DNA from: Torreya grandis
Taxonomy: Eukaryota; Streptophyta; Pinopsida; Cupressales; Taxaceae
Reading direction: 5' to 3'
Assembly (NCBI GenBank): GCA_037957365.1
Contig: JARHVA010002126.1
Location: 323,001-387,000 of the forward strand
Length of the DNA stretch: 64,000 nucleotides
A model generated the notes under the pieces. It ran no database searches. It was not told where the DNA came from and saw nothing but the letters and a program-made list of their open reading frames with translations. Position numbers and translations under genes: made by a program. Position 1 is the stretch's first letter; each line of letters opens with the position of its first letter. This document shows, in pieces, positions 36,360-47,999 of this stretch.

Positions 36360-37493
36360 TACCATAATCATGTTACTTAATAACGTGATCACGTTATATA
36401 TTATCATCACCATAAAACATGTGGAAGTTGCACATGAAGGTAACGTTGGCTAGAAGCTTATATTTACTACTCTAAATATTAAGTATAAGTCTACATTTAT
36501 ATTGCTACATTTAATTTCTTATACTTTAAATTTATTTTAGTAAATATAAAAAATTAGGGTCACTCAAAATTTGATTGAGTTGGTCTCATAGTTGTATGCC
36601 TTACGATGTGGAAAATAGTTTTTATAAATCTAATCAAGTCAGTATTTAAGCATTTTCAAGGTCTAAGTATTAAACCTAGGGATTTTAGGACATAATTTTC
36701 TTAATTAATGTCCATTTTTGGTAAATATATAGTCATTTTTTAGTTTTTTATGCCTTTTGAATCAATTCTCAGCATTTCTATGAGTCTTAAGTTTGTCAAA
36801 ATTGAAGTTTTCTAACTACTCACTTTGAAATTGATGCAAATTAGTGTGGTTGGGGTAGCATAGGTCACATTGATGACTTACACACATCAAAAAACTGCTT
36901 TGTGTTAATTTCACTTGTTTATCATCCCTCCCTCATCCTTGATCACTTCCTAATCATGCCTCATCACCCCTAATCACTCTCTCATCATTATTCATTGTCC
37001 CTAATCACTCCCTCATTGAATCTCACTATCCTTAGTCATATTTAATCACTCCATCATCCTTGATTATCCCTCATTGACCCTCACTATCCCTCATCATTCT
37101 TAATCACTCCCTCCTTGTCCCTCATCATCCATAAAAAAATAGGGCCACTTAGTAATTAATAGACTTGGTCTCATAGCTACATGCCTTACGATGTGGAAAA
37201 TAGTTTTTCAAAATCCAATATGGTCAGTACTTAGACATTTTTAGGGTTTAGGTATTAAACCTAGGGATTTTAGTACATAACTTTTGTAATTGATGTTCAT
37301 TTCTGGTAAACATATAGTCATTTTTAGGTTTTTATGCCTTTTGGGTTGGTTCTTGACATTTATAGGAGTCTTAGGTTTGTCAAAATTGATGTTTAAAAAC
37401 TACTCACTTTAAACTTGATCCAAAGTGGTGTGATTGGGGTAGTATAGGTCATATTGATGACCCACACACATCAAATGACCACTTTGTGTTAAT
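36360..37493. repeat. Left 1.1-kb inverted arm of element 1
   Basis: Pairs in reverse complement with 40089-41206. Within the arm, a roughly 360-bp unit occurs twice in direct orientation (about 36556-36916 and 37141-37500; markers gatgtggaaaatag and aaacctagggatttta). The copies flank a degenerate TCATCCCTAATCAC-type minisatellite at 36917-37130. Confidence 0.85.
36917..37130 (+). repeat. Degenerate (CTCATCATCCCTAATCAC)n minisatellite
   Basis: Runs of tcatccctaatcactccc-like phrases, units roughly 16-20 bp. Mirrored as its reverse complement at about 40447-40645 in the right arm. Confidence 0.8.
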
Positions 37494-37530
37494 TTTCATT
37501 CAATTAGTAATGACAATAAGAATTTATTTA

Positions 37531-40078
37531 AATTTTCATTGCTACTTGAATGGATTTTCTTATGGCTTGTGTAATAAGAACAAGATTTGAATCTATACTA
37601 GATTTAAAAATAAAATGCTCCCAACAATCTAAATGTATTCATATATAAATAGATATCTACTTATTATGAGACATATATCCCTCAAGTGCATGAGTTGTAG
37701 TGTATCATCATGAGACCAATCCATTAAGAATCACTCCTCCATTATTTCATCACAAATTTTCACACTACATAAAATTTATAAAACTGACAGATGGTCAAAC
37801 TCCTTATGTTCATTTTATATTCTATAACATCTTGTATTAATTGTTAGCCAAATTTTGGCTACCATTAGAGAGGTTAAAAAAAAAGTAAATCAAACCTCCA
37901 CCTTGATTGATCACCTTGAAAATCTTATTATAAGTCATGCTTATCATATATTAAGGTAAGTTTGACAAGTTTAAGGTAATGGTTCTTTCTGACATCATGC
38001 TTGTCTAGTCATGTTTATCCTAATTAAGTGGGTCCAAAGAGTGTTAAGGGTTTTTAAGGTATTTTTTTATGGAATTTAATATGTTTCAAGTCACTTCATG
38101 TCCTCTCATGGTTTGTAAAAGTACCTAAAAAGTGTTGAGCTCCCTTTTCTAACAGTATAAGCCTTTTCAAGTGTTTTTGTTCAGTATGTAATGTTAAAAT
38201 GAGAGTTTATGTAAGATTGGTATGTAAAGACTTGATGATGATTCTAAACATTTTTATACAACTGTAGAGGTATGGGAAACTCCACTAGTGTTATTTCTCA
38301 GGGTTTTCAAGCAAGAATATGGTCATTTTCATGTCAAAAGAGAGGTTTCTCAAAGGGGTTGTAGGTTTTTAGTATTGAATAACATTTACAAACACTTAAA
38401 AAACTCACTCAATCTTATTCAAGTATAAATTCATGCATTGGAGTGATTTTTAGGACCAAAAAAAGTCAAAACCTACTTATCTATGTTATCAACTTCCTTA
38501 GCAACTCCAAAGTAGTCAAATTTTTTCATTTAGTATACAGAGGAGACAGAGAGTTAGAAGGAATGATATTGGGGTTGATAAGGGTAATTATTACCTTCGC
38601 ATACATGGTCATAGTTATCAGATTGATGGCCCCTCCTTTATGAATAACCATTAAGATCTTAGATAGTTAGAATTTCCCTCTCCATCCACATAAGGTTAGT
38701 TTTGGATGGTTTCCTTACATCTTTGAGTTTTAATGATATAAATGGTGGATGTAGGGGTTTCCCATGCATCTTCATATGACTTACACATTAATTTCCATCA
38801 CTACTTGGCACGTGCCAAGAGGAGAGAGAGAGAAACCTTCATTGTGAATTAGTTACAGGCCTAGATGATAAGTCACATGCAAGGTTTTATCATTCTTGAG
38901 GATTTTATCACCCCAAGTGATCTTCAGGTAGATTTGAATAATTCCTCATTCCTCCTACTAACCTCTTTAGGTTTTCTCTCAGCTGGTAGCCATCACTTTA
39001 GGTGGTATTTGAAACCATTCAGGGTCATATGCCTCTAATGAGGAGGGACAATCATGTAAGCAAGTGCACATATGGAATAGAGACTATGGAGAAGCCAACA
39101 ATGGCTCAACTATGTTCTCCTAGTGGGAATTGAACTCATACAAAGAATGAGGATAACATACATCAGGTACAAGTCATATAGGTTCATCACAAAGATACAT
39201 GAGAGTGGGTTTGAACCTATTTGCAAGTCAAGATGGTCTCCATAGTCTTGTCTGATAGAAATATGGCTATAATGAACAACAGATGGGTTAATCAGGCATG
39301 TTTCATGATTCATATAATGTGAAGAAGAACATGAAGGTGAGGTTTATTTATTATAATGATATTATTATTTAATCAAGTTCAATATAGGTAGAACATAGAA
39401 AAGGAGTCTTAAACATTATGGTAACTTATAGGGCTACCATAGGTCTAGGAGGAAGTAGCCTTGTTTATGATGTAGGATGGATTTCCAAATGAATCCAAGG
39501 ATAAATGATAGGAATAATAGGGTGTTCACAAATAGTAGAATCATTAAGAGACTAGGGTTGTCTAAATAATATTATTCCAATGATGTCCAACATTTAAAAG
39601 GTCCATGACATCACCTATAGGCTTGAGTGTATGAAGGCTAAAACCTACAAGTTTGAGGTGTTTTGGATATTGGGTGGTACTAGGGAGGATTTAGGGCATG
39701 ATCAAGGAATAGGTAAAGTTTTATAATGTTCCATTGGTGACTTAAAAAACAAATGTTGTATATGATTGAAGTCCTTTGAATTTTCATTGCTACTTGAATG
39801 GATTTTCTTCTGCCTTATGTAATAAGAACAAGATTTGAATCTATACTAGATTTAGAAATAAAATGCTCCCAATAATCTAAATATATTTTATATCTAAATA
39901 GATATCTAATTATTATGAGACTAATATCCCTCAAGTGCACAAGTTATAGTGTATCATCATGAGACCAATCCATTAGGAATCACTCTATTATTTCATCACA
40001 AATTTTCACACTAAATAAAATGTATAAAAATGGTAGATGGTCAAACTCCTTATGTTCATTTAATAAAATCTTGTATTA
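37531..40078. mobile_element. Segment bounded by 0.3-kb direct repeats in element 1
   Basis: Direct repeats at 37531-37839 and 39779-40078 (both start aattttcattgctacttgaa and end atcttgtatta) enclose 1.94 kb without recognisable domains. It resembles a small non-coding LTR element (LARD or TRIM type) or a local duplication. The repeats lack TG...CA ends, I found no primer site, and no target duplication is evident, so the class is open. Confidence 0.6.
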
Positions 40079-40088
40079 CTTTAGTCAT

Positions 40089-41206
40089 ATTAACACAAAA
40101 GTGGTCATTTGATGTGTGTAGGTCATCAATATAACCTACACTACCCCAATCACACCACTTTAGATCAATTTCAAAGTGAGTAGTTTTCAAACATAAATTT
40201 TGACAAACCTAAGACTCTTATAAATGCCAAGAATCAATTTGGAAGGCATAAAAACCTAAAAAATGACTACAAGTTTACCAAAAATGGACATCAACTATTA
40301 AATTTGTGTACTAAAATCTATAGGTTTAATACCTAGACCCTAAAAATGTCTAAGTACTGACCAGATTGGATTTTAAAAAATTAATTTCCATGTTGTAAGG
40401 TATGTATCTATGAAACCAACTCTATCAGATGCTAAGTGAACTTAATTTATTATGGATGATGAGGGACGAGGAGGAAGTGATTAGGAATGATAAGGGATAG
40501 TGAGGGTTAATGAGGGAGTAATCAGGGATGATGGAGTAATTAGAGATGACTAGGGATAATGAGGTTCAATGAGGTAGTGATTAGAGATAATGAATAATGA
40601 TGAGAGAGTGATTAGGGTTGATGAGGCATGAGTAAGAAGTGATTATGGATGAAGGAGGGCTGATGAACAAGTGAAATTAACATAAAGTGGTCATTTTATG
40701 TGTGTATATCATCAATGTGAGCTATGCTACCCCAATCACACTAATTTGCATCAATTTCAAAATGAGTGGTTTACAAACTTCAATTTTGACAAACCTAAGA
40801 CTCCTAGAAATGTCAAGAATCAATCTAGAAAGCACAAAAACCTAAAAAATGACTATATGTTTACCAAAAATGGACATCAATTGCAAAAATTATGTCCTAG
40901 AATCCTCAGGTTTAATACTTAGACTTTGAAAATGCCTAAGTACTACCCTGATTTAATTTTGAAAAACTATTTTCCACATCGCAAGGTGTGAAGCTATGAG
41001 ACTAATTATATTAGATGTTAAGTGACCCTAATTTATTATATTTACTAAAATAAATTTAAAGTATAAGTTTACAAAATAATAGATGTTGAGTAGTAAATAT
41101 AATCTTCTGGCCATAATTGCCTTCATGTACAACTCCCACATGATTTTATGTGCAAAATAATAGGAATGCAATCACATTATAAATAATGTGATCATGTTAC
41201 TTGTTA
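40089..41206. repeat. Right 1.1-kb inverted arm of element 1
   Basis: Reverse complement of 36360-37493, including both copies of the 360-bp unit and the minisatellite (gatgagggatagtgaggg-type phrases, 40447-40645). The arms have diverged visibly, so the inverted structure is old. Confidence 0.85.
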
Positions 41207-41426
41207 ACCAACATTCACTCAATTTTTTCAAATGTGTAAAATAATAGTAACATGACCACATTTTTATTTTAAAATAACACAATCATGTTATGGCTCGATA
41301 ATTACTGAGCCATAATTTAAATAGCATGATCGTGTTAATTAAATAGCATGATTATGTTATTTATTAACATGATCATGTTACGTAACATGTCCAAAAAATT
41401 ATATACCAACTCTGTGCACTTATCCC
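41207..41426. repeat. Subterminal palindrome cluster of element 1
   Basis: About eight variants of AACATGATCATGTT/AATGTGATCACATT are packed between 41170 and 41390, plus a perfect ttatggctc/gagccataa hairpin at about 41285-41312. Similar clusters lie near both ends of element 2 and at 36365-36397. Subterminal repeats of this kind commonly bind transposase in other DNA transposons; that role here is inferred. Confidence 0.7.
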
Positions 41427-41534
41427 ATACTCTAAACAATATGATCTTTCATCACTAATATAGAAATGGTACTCCCTTAATATTTTTTGTTGTTGCTTTT
41501 TACTATTAGGTGCATGCATGAATGCTATATGCAT
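41427..41534 (-). pseudogene. Middle segment of broken SDG/QFKN-family gene
   Basis: A 108-bp island between element 1 and copia-2. Read on the minus strand it is open and gives HAPNSKKQQQK, then EYHFYISDERSYCLEY, matching the family's segment just before the QFKN motif. It joins in frame to 35482 across element 1 and to 45747 across copia-2 when one duplication copy is kept at each site. This is the key evidence that the three segments were one gene. Confidence 0.65.
41530..41534. repeat. Target site duplication TGCAT of copia-2 (left)
   Basis: TGCAT at 41530-41534 is matched at 45747-45751 immediately outside the other LTR. Confidence 0.92.
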
Positions 41535-42581
41535 TATTAGGACCTGGGCTCACAAAGCTCTGACACCACTTGTCAGAATTAAGAGCACACTTGATTACCT
41601 TTGTATAAGCAACTAAACATGAAATTTAACTAGAAGTAAAGAGTAACTAGAATTTAGAAATAACACAGAATATGAGAGACAATACCCAATTGTATTAATA
41701 CTCTTCCAGAAGAAAATACAATAAAGAGATCACACTCTTCCCACACCTCTTGGGTGTACCAGTAATCTTCCCTCAAGAGTTCTCTCTCTCAATTACAAAC
41801 ACAATCAACTCAATAACCGAGTTGGTGTTTCAACCATTCAGTATCAATACTGCCAGTACCACCGAGTATACACACATAGTCCAAGTCCGAGTACACCACG
41901 TATTCTAAGTAGATCTCACCTGATCTTGCTACCTATTGTGTTGCTGATCTCCTTGATCTTGTACACCTACAAATCAACCTAGTTTTACACACCTGAAAAC
42001 CTAGATCTCTCTCACACACACACACACGTGTAGATCAACTGACCTTACTTACCATGTAGATCTCACCTGATCTTGTTATACTGCAGATCAACTTGGCCTT
42101 ACACACCTGCTGACCTAGATCTTACACACCTGGAAGAACCCTTGTCCTTACCTCACCAAGTCCTTATGATTCTCCCTTAGATAGAACCCTTCTAACTCTA
42201 CAGAACCCTTGTGATTCTACAAAACCCTTGTGATTCTACAAACTACAATACAACCCATGAGTCTATTAAATAGATACCATACAAACAATAATTAGACTTT
42301 CTAATTACAATAATTAGAAACGCAACTTCAAGACTAAAATTAGTCTTTTCCATGCAAACTAACTGTTTGTCTAAAATTAGACCAGTTCTGGAGATGCATG
42401 CACACACAGGCTACCGATGTCGGTACCTGTCTGACTGATGTTGATTGACCCATAATCAACGTCAGTTATTGTGAACACTAAAGATGACTGACATCATTTG
42501 ATCAGACCAACGTTAGTTGCTCTGCAACTCAACAACCTCCTCCATTTGCATCAGTGAAGCTTTTAGCTCCACAACCTAACA
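41535..42581 (-). repeat. Copia-2 3' LTR
   Basis: About 1047 bp. The outer end now reads TATTAGG instead of TGTTAGG (G to A). It contains ACCGATGTCGGT-type palindromes near 42413-42510 and a short CA run near 42015. Confidence 0.92.
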
Positions 42582-43639
42582 ATCTCCCACTTGGAGATAA
42601 ATAGTTACACCTGTACCTGTACTTGTACATCATCTAATTTTGTTTCCTGGCTTGTATCCCTCTTCAAGCTTAATCTTGAAGACCAACCACCACACATCAT
42701 GTGGTGCTACGCCTATCATCTAAGTAACCTGCCACATCCAAATCTACATACCCATGTAGAGAAGTGCTTGACCCTGCATCGCATGTTAACCTATTATTGG
42801 TCCCTCTCAAATACCTGAGAATCTATTAAACTACTTTCCAGTGCTTCTTTCCCATATTGGCCATGAAATCACTGACAACACCCATTACTTGGGCAATATC
42901 AGGTCTAGTACACATGTACTTAACCTCATCATGTGAATTGGGACACTGTTCAGTGAACTGTCCATCCATAGGTGTGCTAATTGGTTCTACATCCTGCATA
43001 TTGAACCTTGCCACTACCTTATTCACACAATCATCTGGAGACAAAATCAACCTGTGATCTTCCCTGTCTCTATAAAAACTCATGCCAAAGATTTTTGCTC
43101 CTCCTAAATCCTTCTTGGCACACCTCTGAACTAACTTTACCTTTAGCTCAGCAAAACCCTGCATGTGTGACCCCACTACATACAGTAACAAGATAATGTC
43201 GCGACCATTATCCAACCTAGTAAAGTAAACACAATGGTTACATTGACATTGACTAAAGCCATGCTTTGTCATACACCCATCAAACTTGTACCACTATCTT
43301 GGAGCTTGCTCAAGACCATATAACCTGGCCTTCTGTCTCATGTGTCCATTCTCTCCTTTCTTTAACCTAAGAATCCATTCGTCTTTCAGTGCTTTCTTTC
43401 TAGCTGGAAACTCTACCAAATCTCCCATTTGGTTCTCTTTCAAATAATTCATGTCATGCTCCCACTATTTCTTGGATTTTACATGCTCTATAGTGAGCAA
43501 CAAGTAGTATAAAGAAGGTGAATAACAAATTTGAGGCTTACTTAACCTTTCAGTCCTCCACATGGGCATTTGAGACTCCTTAACAGCTTGTTGTCTACCC
43601 AAAATCTATTTTTTGGTTGACCCTAGTTTGCACCCAATT

Positions 43640-43830
43640 GATGTCAAATCCTCCTGATCACCGATGCCAATTCCCTAAATGACGTCAGTGTCCACTTGGT
43701 CACCAATGTCAGTTCCCTGACTGACGTTGATATCCACCTGCCTGACACCACTGACTCTGGTCTACATATGATCGACGTCGGTACCTGCCTGTTCGACATC
43801 GGTTCCACCTGACTGATGTTGGTAATTGTG
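43640..43830 (-). repeat. Palindrome-repeat linker of copia-2
   Basis: About eight variants of ACCGACGTCGGT (gacgtcagt, accaatgtcagt, gacgttgat, gtcgacatcggtt and others) at the same place in the polyprotein as the copia-1 linker. Confidence 0.75.
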
Positions 43831-44723
43831 TTTTCATGTGAGTGATGAATTTTTACCCGTGAGCTTACTTTGAATCAAAACCCTCTCCAAACTGCCCTGC
43901 TCAAAGTTATTCAGCCCCTTGAGCTGATCTCTGTCCGTCATCTCCTCCATGAAAACCAAGGCTTTCCAGTTCTTAAGTTTGTCAAAGACATTTGACTTCC
44001 TCTTAAGAATATGCATTCCCTTTTCACTCATGTGACCAAGCCTACAAAGCCACATCTTTGCAACAGAAGGAGAATTAGTAATACAAGTAGATAGATAAAG
44101 AGTAACTACTTTCTTACCACATGCTAATTCAAGTGCATCCGCTATGAGAGTTACTATGCATCCCTTATCACCCAAATTTCCTATAGAAATTAGACTTCTC
44201 TTCAGGACTGGGACCTACATGAACTTCTCCAACACCCATGTGTTGCCCGTCTGCAATTTCAGCTGCACTTCCCCTTGCCAACAATTTGACAAGGATCACC
44301 AACCCCTAAATAAATCTTTCCAAAGTCTCCCTGGACATAATCATGGAAAAATACTCTATTTGGGGCTGCATGGAAAGAGGCAATATAATCTATAATCCAA
44401 GATTCTAATTTATCCAAGGAACATACAAGAGCATCTTGTGCAACAATTCCTGCAACATCTGCTTCTTCATTTCCTTCATGCTGATCTTCTACCAACCATC
44501 AATCTTTCTTTACTTGCTCTTTCTTTTCATAATTCCATAATTGAGAATTATTGCTTTTGAATTCCTCCATTCTTAGTGTACTTTTTTTTGCCATTACTAT
44601 ACTCCCACTCAATCAGAAACCCATGAGAGTGACCTGTAATCAACAAACACTTAACACGCTTTATCGCTTGTTAGTTGAAACTCGCTCTAAGAACCTGCAG
44701 CCTAGCTCTGATGAACTAGCACC

Positions 44724-44740
44724 CTGGCTCTGATACCAAC
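44724..44740 (-). promoter_or_regulatory. Copia-2 primer-binding site
   Basis: Minus strand reads GTTGGTATCAGAGCCAG directly after the LTR end (complement of 44741), matching initiator tRNA-Met. Confidence 0.9.
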
Positions 44741-45746
44741 TGTTAGGACCTGGGCTCACAAAGCTCTGACACCACTTGTGAAAATTAAGAGCACACTTGA
44801 TTACCTTTGTATAAGCAACTAAACACAGAATTTAACTAGAAGTAAAGAGTAACTAGAATTCAAAAATAGCACAGAATATGAGAGACAATACCCAATTGTA
44901 TTAATACTCTTCCAGAAGAAAATACAATAAAGAGATCACACTCTTCCCACACGTCTTGGGTGTACCAGTAATCTTCCCTCAAGAGTTCTCTCTCTCAATT
45001 ACAAACACAATTAACTCAATAACCGAGTTGGTGTTTTAACCATTCAGTATCAATACTACCAGTACCACCGAGTATACACACATACTCCAAGTCTGTGTAC
45101 ACCACGTATTCCAAGTAGATCTCACCTGATCTTGCTACCTATTGTGTTGCTGATCTCCTTGATCTTGCACACCTGTAAACCTAGATCTCGCACACACACA
45201 CCTGTAGATCAACTGACCTTACTTACCATGTAGATCTCACCTGATCTTGCTATACCGCATATCAACCTGGCCTTGCACACTTGTTGACCTAGATCTTACA
45301 CACCCAGAAGAACCCTTGTCCTTACCTCACCAAGTCCTTATGATTCTCCCTTGGATAGAACCCTTGTGATTCTACAGAACCCTTATGATTCTACAAATTA
45401 CAATACAACCCATGAGTCTATTAAATAGATCCCATATAAAAAATAATTAGACTTTCTAGTTACAATAATTAGAAATGTAGCTTTAAGACTAAAATTAGTC
45501 TTTTCCATGCAAACTAACTATCTATCTAAAATTAGACCAGTTTTAGAGATGCATGCAAACGCATGCACACACAGGCTACCGACGCCGGTACCTATCTGAC
45601 CGATGTCAACCGACCCATAACCAACATCGATTACTGTGAACACTAAAGATGACTGACATCAATTGATTAGAATGATGTCGGTTGCTCTACGACTCAGTAA
45701 CCTCTTCCATTTGCATCAGTGAAGCTTTTAGCTCCACAACGTAACA
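44741..45746 (-). repeat. Copia-2 5' LTR
   Basis: About 1006 bp, pairing with 41535-42581, and ending at TGCAT. It carries the same palindrome cluster near 45578-45690. The two LTRs differ by small indels and many C/T or G/A changes. Confidence 0.92.
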
Positions 45747-47640
45747 TGCATGAATATAGAAACTTATGATGAATTGTAATACTAGGATTGAACTTCCATT
45801 TTGGATTTGAATGTGTAATTTTCAACAAAATAAACTACTAGAACAATTGAACCAAGTGGGAATGTAAACATGCTTATCTTAAAATGTGTATCCAACCACC
45901 TAGCCCTGTGTGTGTGCCTTGCATACTCATAAACAATCTTCTCCCTAAATTTGACCAAAAATTTGGAAACAATTATCATTTTTGTAACAAGCTCACACCT
46001 TTTAGAATCTTTGCCATTTTTTACTTAATTAGTCATTGATTTATATTTGATTAAACCAACTAATTCCTATCCAATTACACTTGTAATCTCCTCATGGATA
46101 CATTTTTTTAATTTGAAAATCCACCACAAATACTATAATTTTCATTTAAAAATGATTTGTTGTAAAATAATTGTCCATCTAGTCTTTTGCAAAAGATAGT
46201 TGGAATAAATTCCCTAGCTAATTTTGGTGGCAATTCAATGCCACACTCTTGAGAAAATATTTTTAGTATGCAAATTACAATGAGTATGGAAAAAAACATC
46301 ATAGTGCATTAAAAATTTAACATGTTGCCTACAACAAGTGGTGCGTGTGTGATTTATTTTAACATAAAAAGGTTTTTCCATCTCAAAATATCTTTGACAA
46401 ATATGAATTTATGGATGTTTTTCCAAAAATTTAGAGTACAATTGTGTTTTACATATCCAATAAATGTTTTAGATGCATTTCATGGTTACGAGAACCAACT
46501 CTTCTTTTCAAAACATCTCATATTGTCTTTCTAAAATTGAGCAAGTAACTCTTTGAGAGTATTGGTTATAGCTTTGTCCTTTCATGGAAGTCTACCAGAG
46601 AATGCCCATAGCTCATTGGTATTAGGTTCATTAAGTCTTTCATGTCTTTCAATCACTTTCATTATTATTTTTCTATTCATCTTAAGTGTCTGGCTTGATT
46701 TTGAAACCATTCATTTTTTCCCTATTTTGTCACTTATTACACAGGTTGTAAGTATATGCCAGGTAGTATTACAATCTTTAGTGCATGATTTTGAGCTTAC
46801 AATATGATATGCATCATGTATATTTTCAATAATTTCATTATTTTCATCATCCATGCTAGATGTTCTTAGTCCTAATGTGTACATTATAGGTCTCATCTTA
46901 ATCAATTTTATCAATGAAACAAATAATTGACATCTTTGACTATCATACTCCAAATTATGAAAGAAAGTATCCCAAATTTGTTGAGTCAGTCTTCTTGAAT
47001 AGTGATCAGATACATTGTTATGCATTGGTTCTTAAATATTTTCATTGAATTCAATTAAGTACTTGTCTTTTCTACACCCAATTCTTATAGGTGTTGGTAA
47101 TGGTGGAATTTGTTGAGAGTGTGTTTCAAAATCATTATTACTTTCATTGTTTAGAGGTGGGATGAGAATTTATTCATTATTAATTTATACATTATATGTT
47201 TCCATGAAATTTTCTTGATGGTTAATTTCATCATTATTTGTTTGCATCAAATTTTCTTCATTCATGGGGGGTGAAGCATCATACATAGACTCATCATCAA
47301 CAAAATAAAAAACTTGGAACTTTGAATGTCAACTTCCAACATTAATTAATTCATTATTTTCAATTTCATTATTATTCATTTTATTATGCTTAATTTTAAC
47401 ATTATTTAACTAATTATGGTCAATATCATCTCTATTTAATTCATTATTGTTAATTGGCTCATTATCTTTGGCATTTGGTTCATCAGGATTAGGGTTTCTA
47501 CCTTGTCTACCTTGAAGTTTTCGTATTCGTAGATTTTGTTTCTCTCTGAAATCTTCTAATTCCTCTAGTTTTTTTCTTCAACGTATTCCTCTTCCTCTTA
47601 GAACATGATTTGACACCCATAAGAAGGGATAATTGACAAC
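45747..47640 (-). pseudogene. N-terminal and central segment of broken SDG/QFKN-family gene
   Basis: Minus-strand reading from about 47640: a basic start (RGRGIR, KKLEELEDFREKQNLRIRKL), an Asn-rich acidic region, then SRRLTQQIWDTFFHNLE and the open stretch 47025-46711. A segment with NELWAFSGRLP, KELLAQF and KRRVGSRNHE (about 46640-46480) follows, then a Cys-containing domain (CGIELPPKLAREF; CGGFSN; 46302-46108). Last comes HTHRARWLDTHFKI with GSIVLVVYFVENYTF (45979-45782), where the family usually has VVDFAENY; here Asp is Tyr. There are more than a dozen stops and at least one shift. The three segments add to about 3.1 kb, or roughly 1,000 residues, which fits a full-length family member as I remember it. 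Confidence 0.65.
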
Positions 47641-47825
47641 TTTTCAAAGGTGGGGTCAAGTACACAAGTACCAAAAATATCATAGAAGTATGCAGAGAAC
47701 GTTTATGGGGACATAATTATCAATTTGGGTGAAAAATAATCATTGATAAGTTAGATTAGTCTAAAATAGGCATAAAAATATTGTGGTATGTGTTGTATAA
47801 GGTTTTTCCCCATCCGATGCATTGA

Positions 47826-47896
47826 AAAGCTTATATTGACAATAATGTGATCATGTTATGTAATAACGTGATTACATTATTGTCAATATAAGCTTT
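47826..47896. repeat. 71-nt hairpin in left subterminal region of element 2
   Basis: Perfect 23-bp inverted arms (47826-47848 and 47874-47896, starting aaagcttatattgac). The 25-nt spacer is itself nearly palindromic (gatcatgttat / ataacgtgatt), so almost the whole segment pairs. Confidence 0.9.
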
Positions 47897-47999
47897 GGGG
47901 TTAGTAATTAGCAATGAGAATTGAGTGTTGCCTATGTTAAGAATAACATGATTCTATTATTAAATAACATGATCACATTATAATTAATATAGATAAAGG

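Larger units (their letters stand above)
35483..41426. mobile_element. Inverted-repeat element 1 (5.9 kb, non-coding)
   Basis: Short terminal inverted repeats are GGGTAAGTGCACA at the left and, reading inward, GGGATAAGTGCACA at the right, with a 3-bp duplication ATA. The insertion splits the SDG/QFKN gene. Inside are inverted arms of about 1.1 kb (36360-37493 and 40089-41206), palindrome-rich subterminal DNA and a 2.5-kb segment bounded by 0.3-kb direct repeats. The first 0.93 kb is shared, inverted, with the right end of element 2 (52455-53449). No transposase is encoded, so it is probably non-autonomous. A 3-bp duplication with G-starting ends does not cleanly fit CACTA or PIF/Harbinger. 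Confidence 0.75.
42582..44740 (-). pseudogene. Copia-2 gag-pol, internally deleted
   Basis: From the right: a gag start (LRMEEFKSNNSQLW near 44575) runs almost directly into post-gag sequence, so capsid and zinc knuckle are missing. A protease-region piece follows (44495-44259; IDYIASFHA, with the DSG aspartate motif lost), then GAG-pre-integrase (LCRLGHMSEKGMHILK, near 44045) joined to sequence from after the integrase core. The palindrome-rich linker (43640-43830) comes next. The RT piece (43272-42826) has LLLYV joined straight to GSHMQ, removing the catalytic Asp-Asp pair. Most of RNase H is missing. It cannot encode integrase or active RT; LTRs, primer site and purine tract remain. Confidence 0.9.
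41535..45746 (-). mobile_element. Copia-2, deletion derivative of a copia-1-like element
   Basis: LTRs at 41535-42581 and 44741-45746 have the 5-bp duplication TGCAT. The minus-strand order is 5' LTR (right), primer site GGTATCAGAGCC just inside 44740, a shortened internal part of 2.16 kb, a purine tract (AAGTGGGAGAT) and the 3' LTR (left). The 3' LTR begins TGTTAGG at 42581. LTR starts resemble copia-1 (CTAAAAGCTTCAC), and residual proteins are clearly related to it, so this is a sister subfamily. It is inserted into the SDG/QFKN gene. Confidence 0.95.

Noticed and set aside
41285..41312. Perfect ttatggctc/gagccataa hairpin as a transcription terminator
   Set aside because: A bacterial-type terminator is not expected in a plant nuclear repeat; it is part of the subterminal palindrome cluster.
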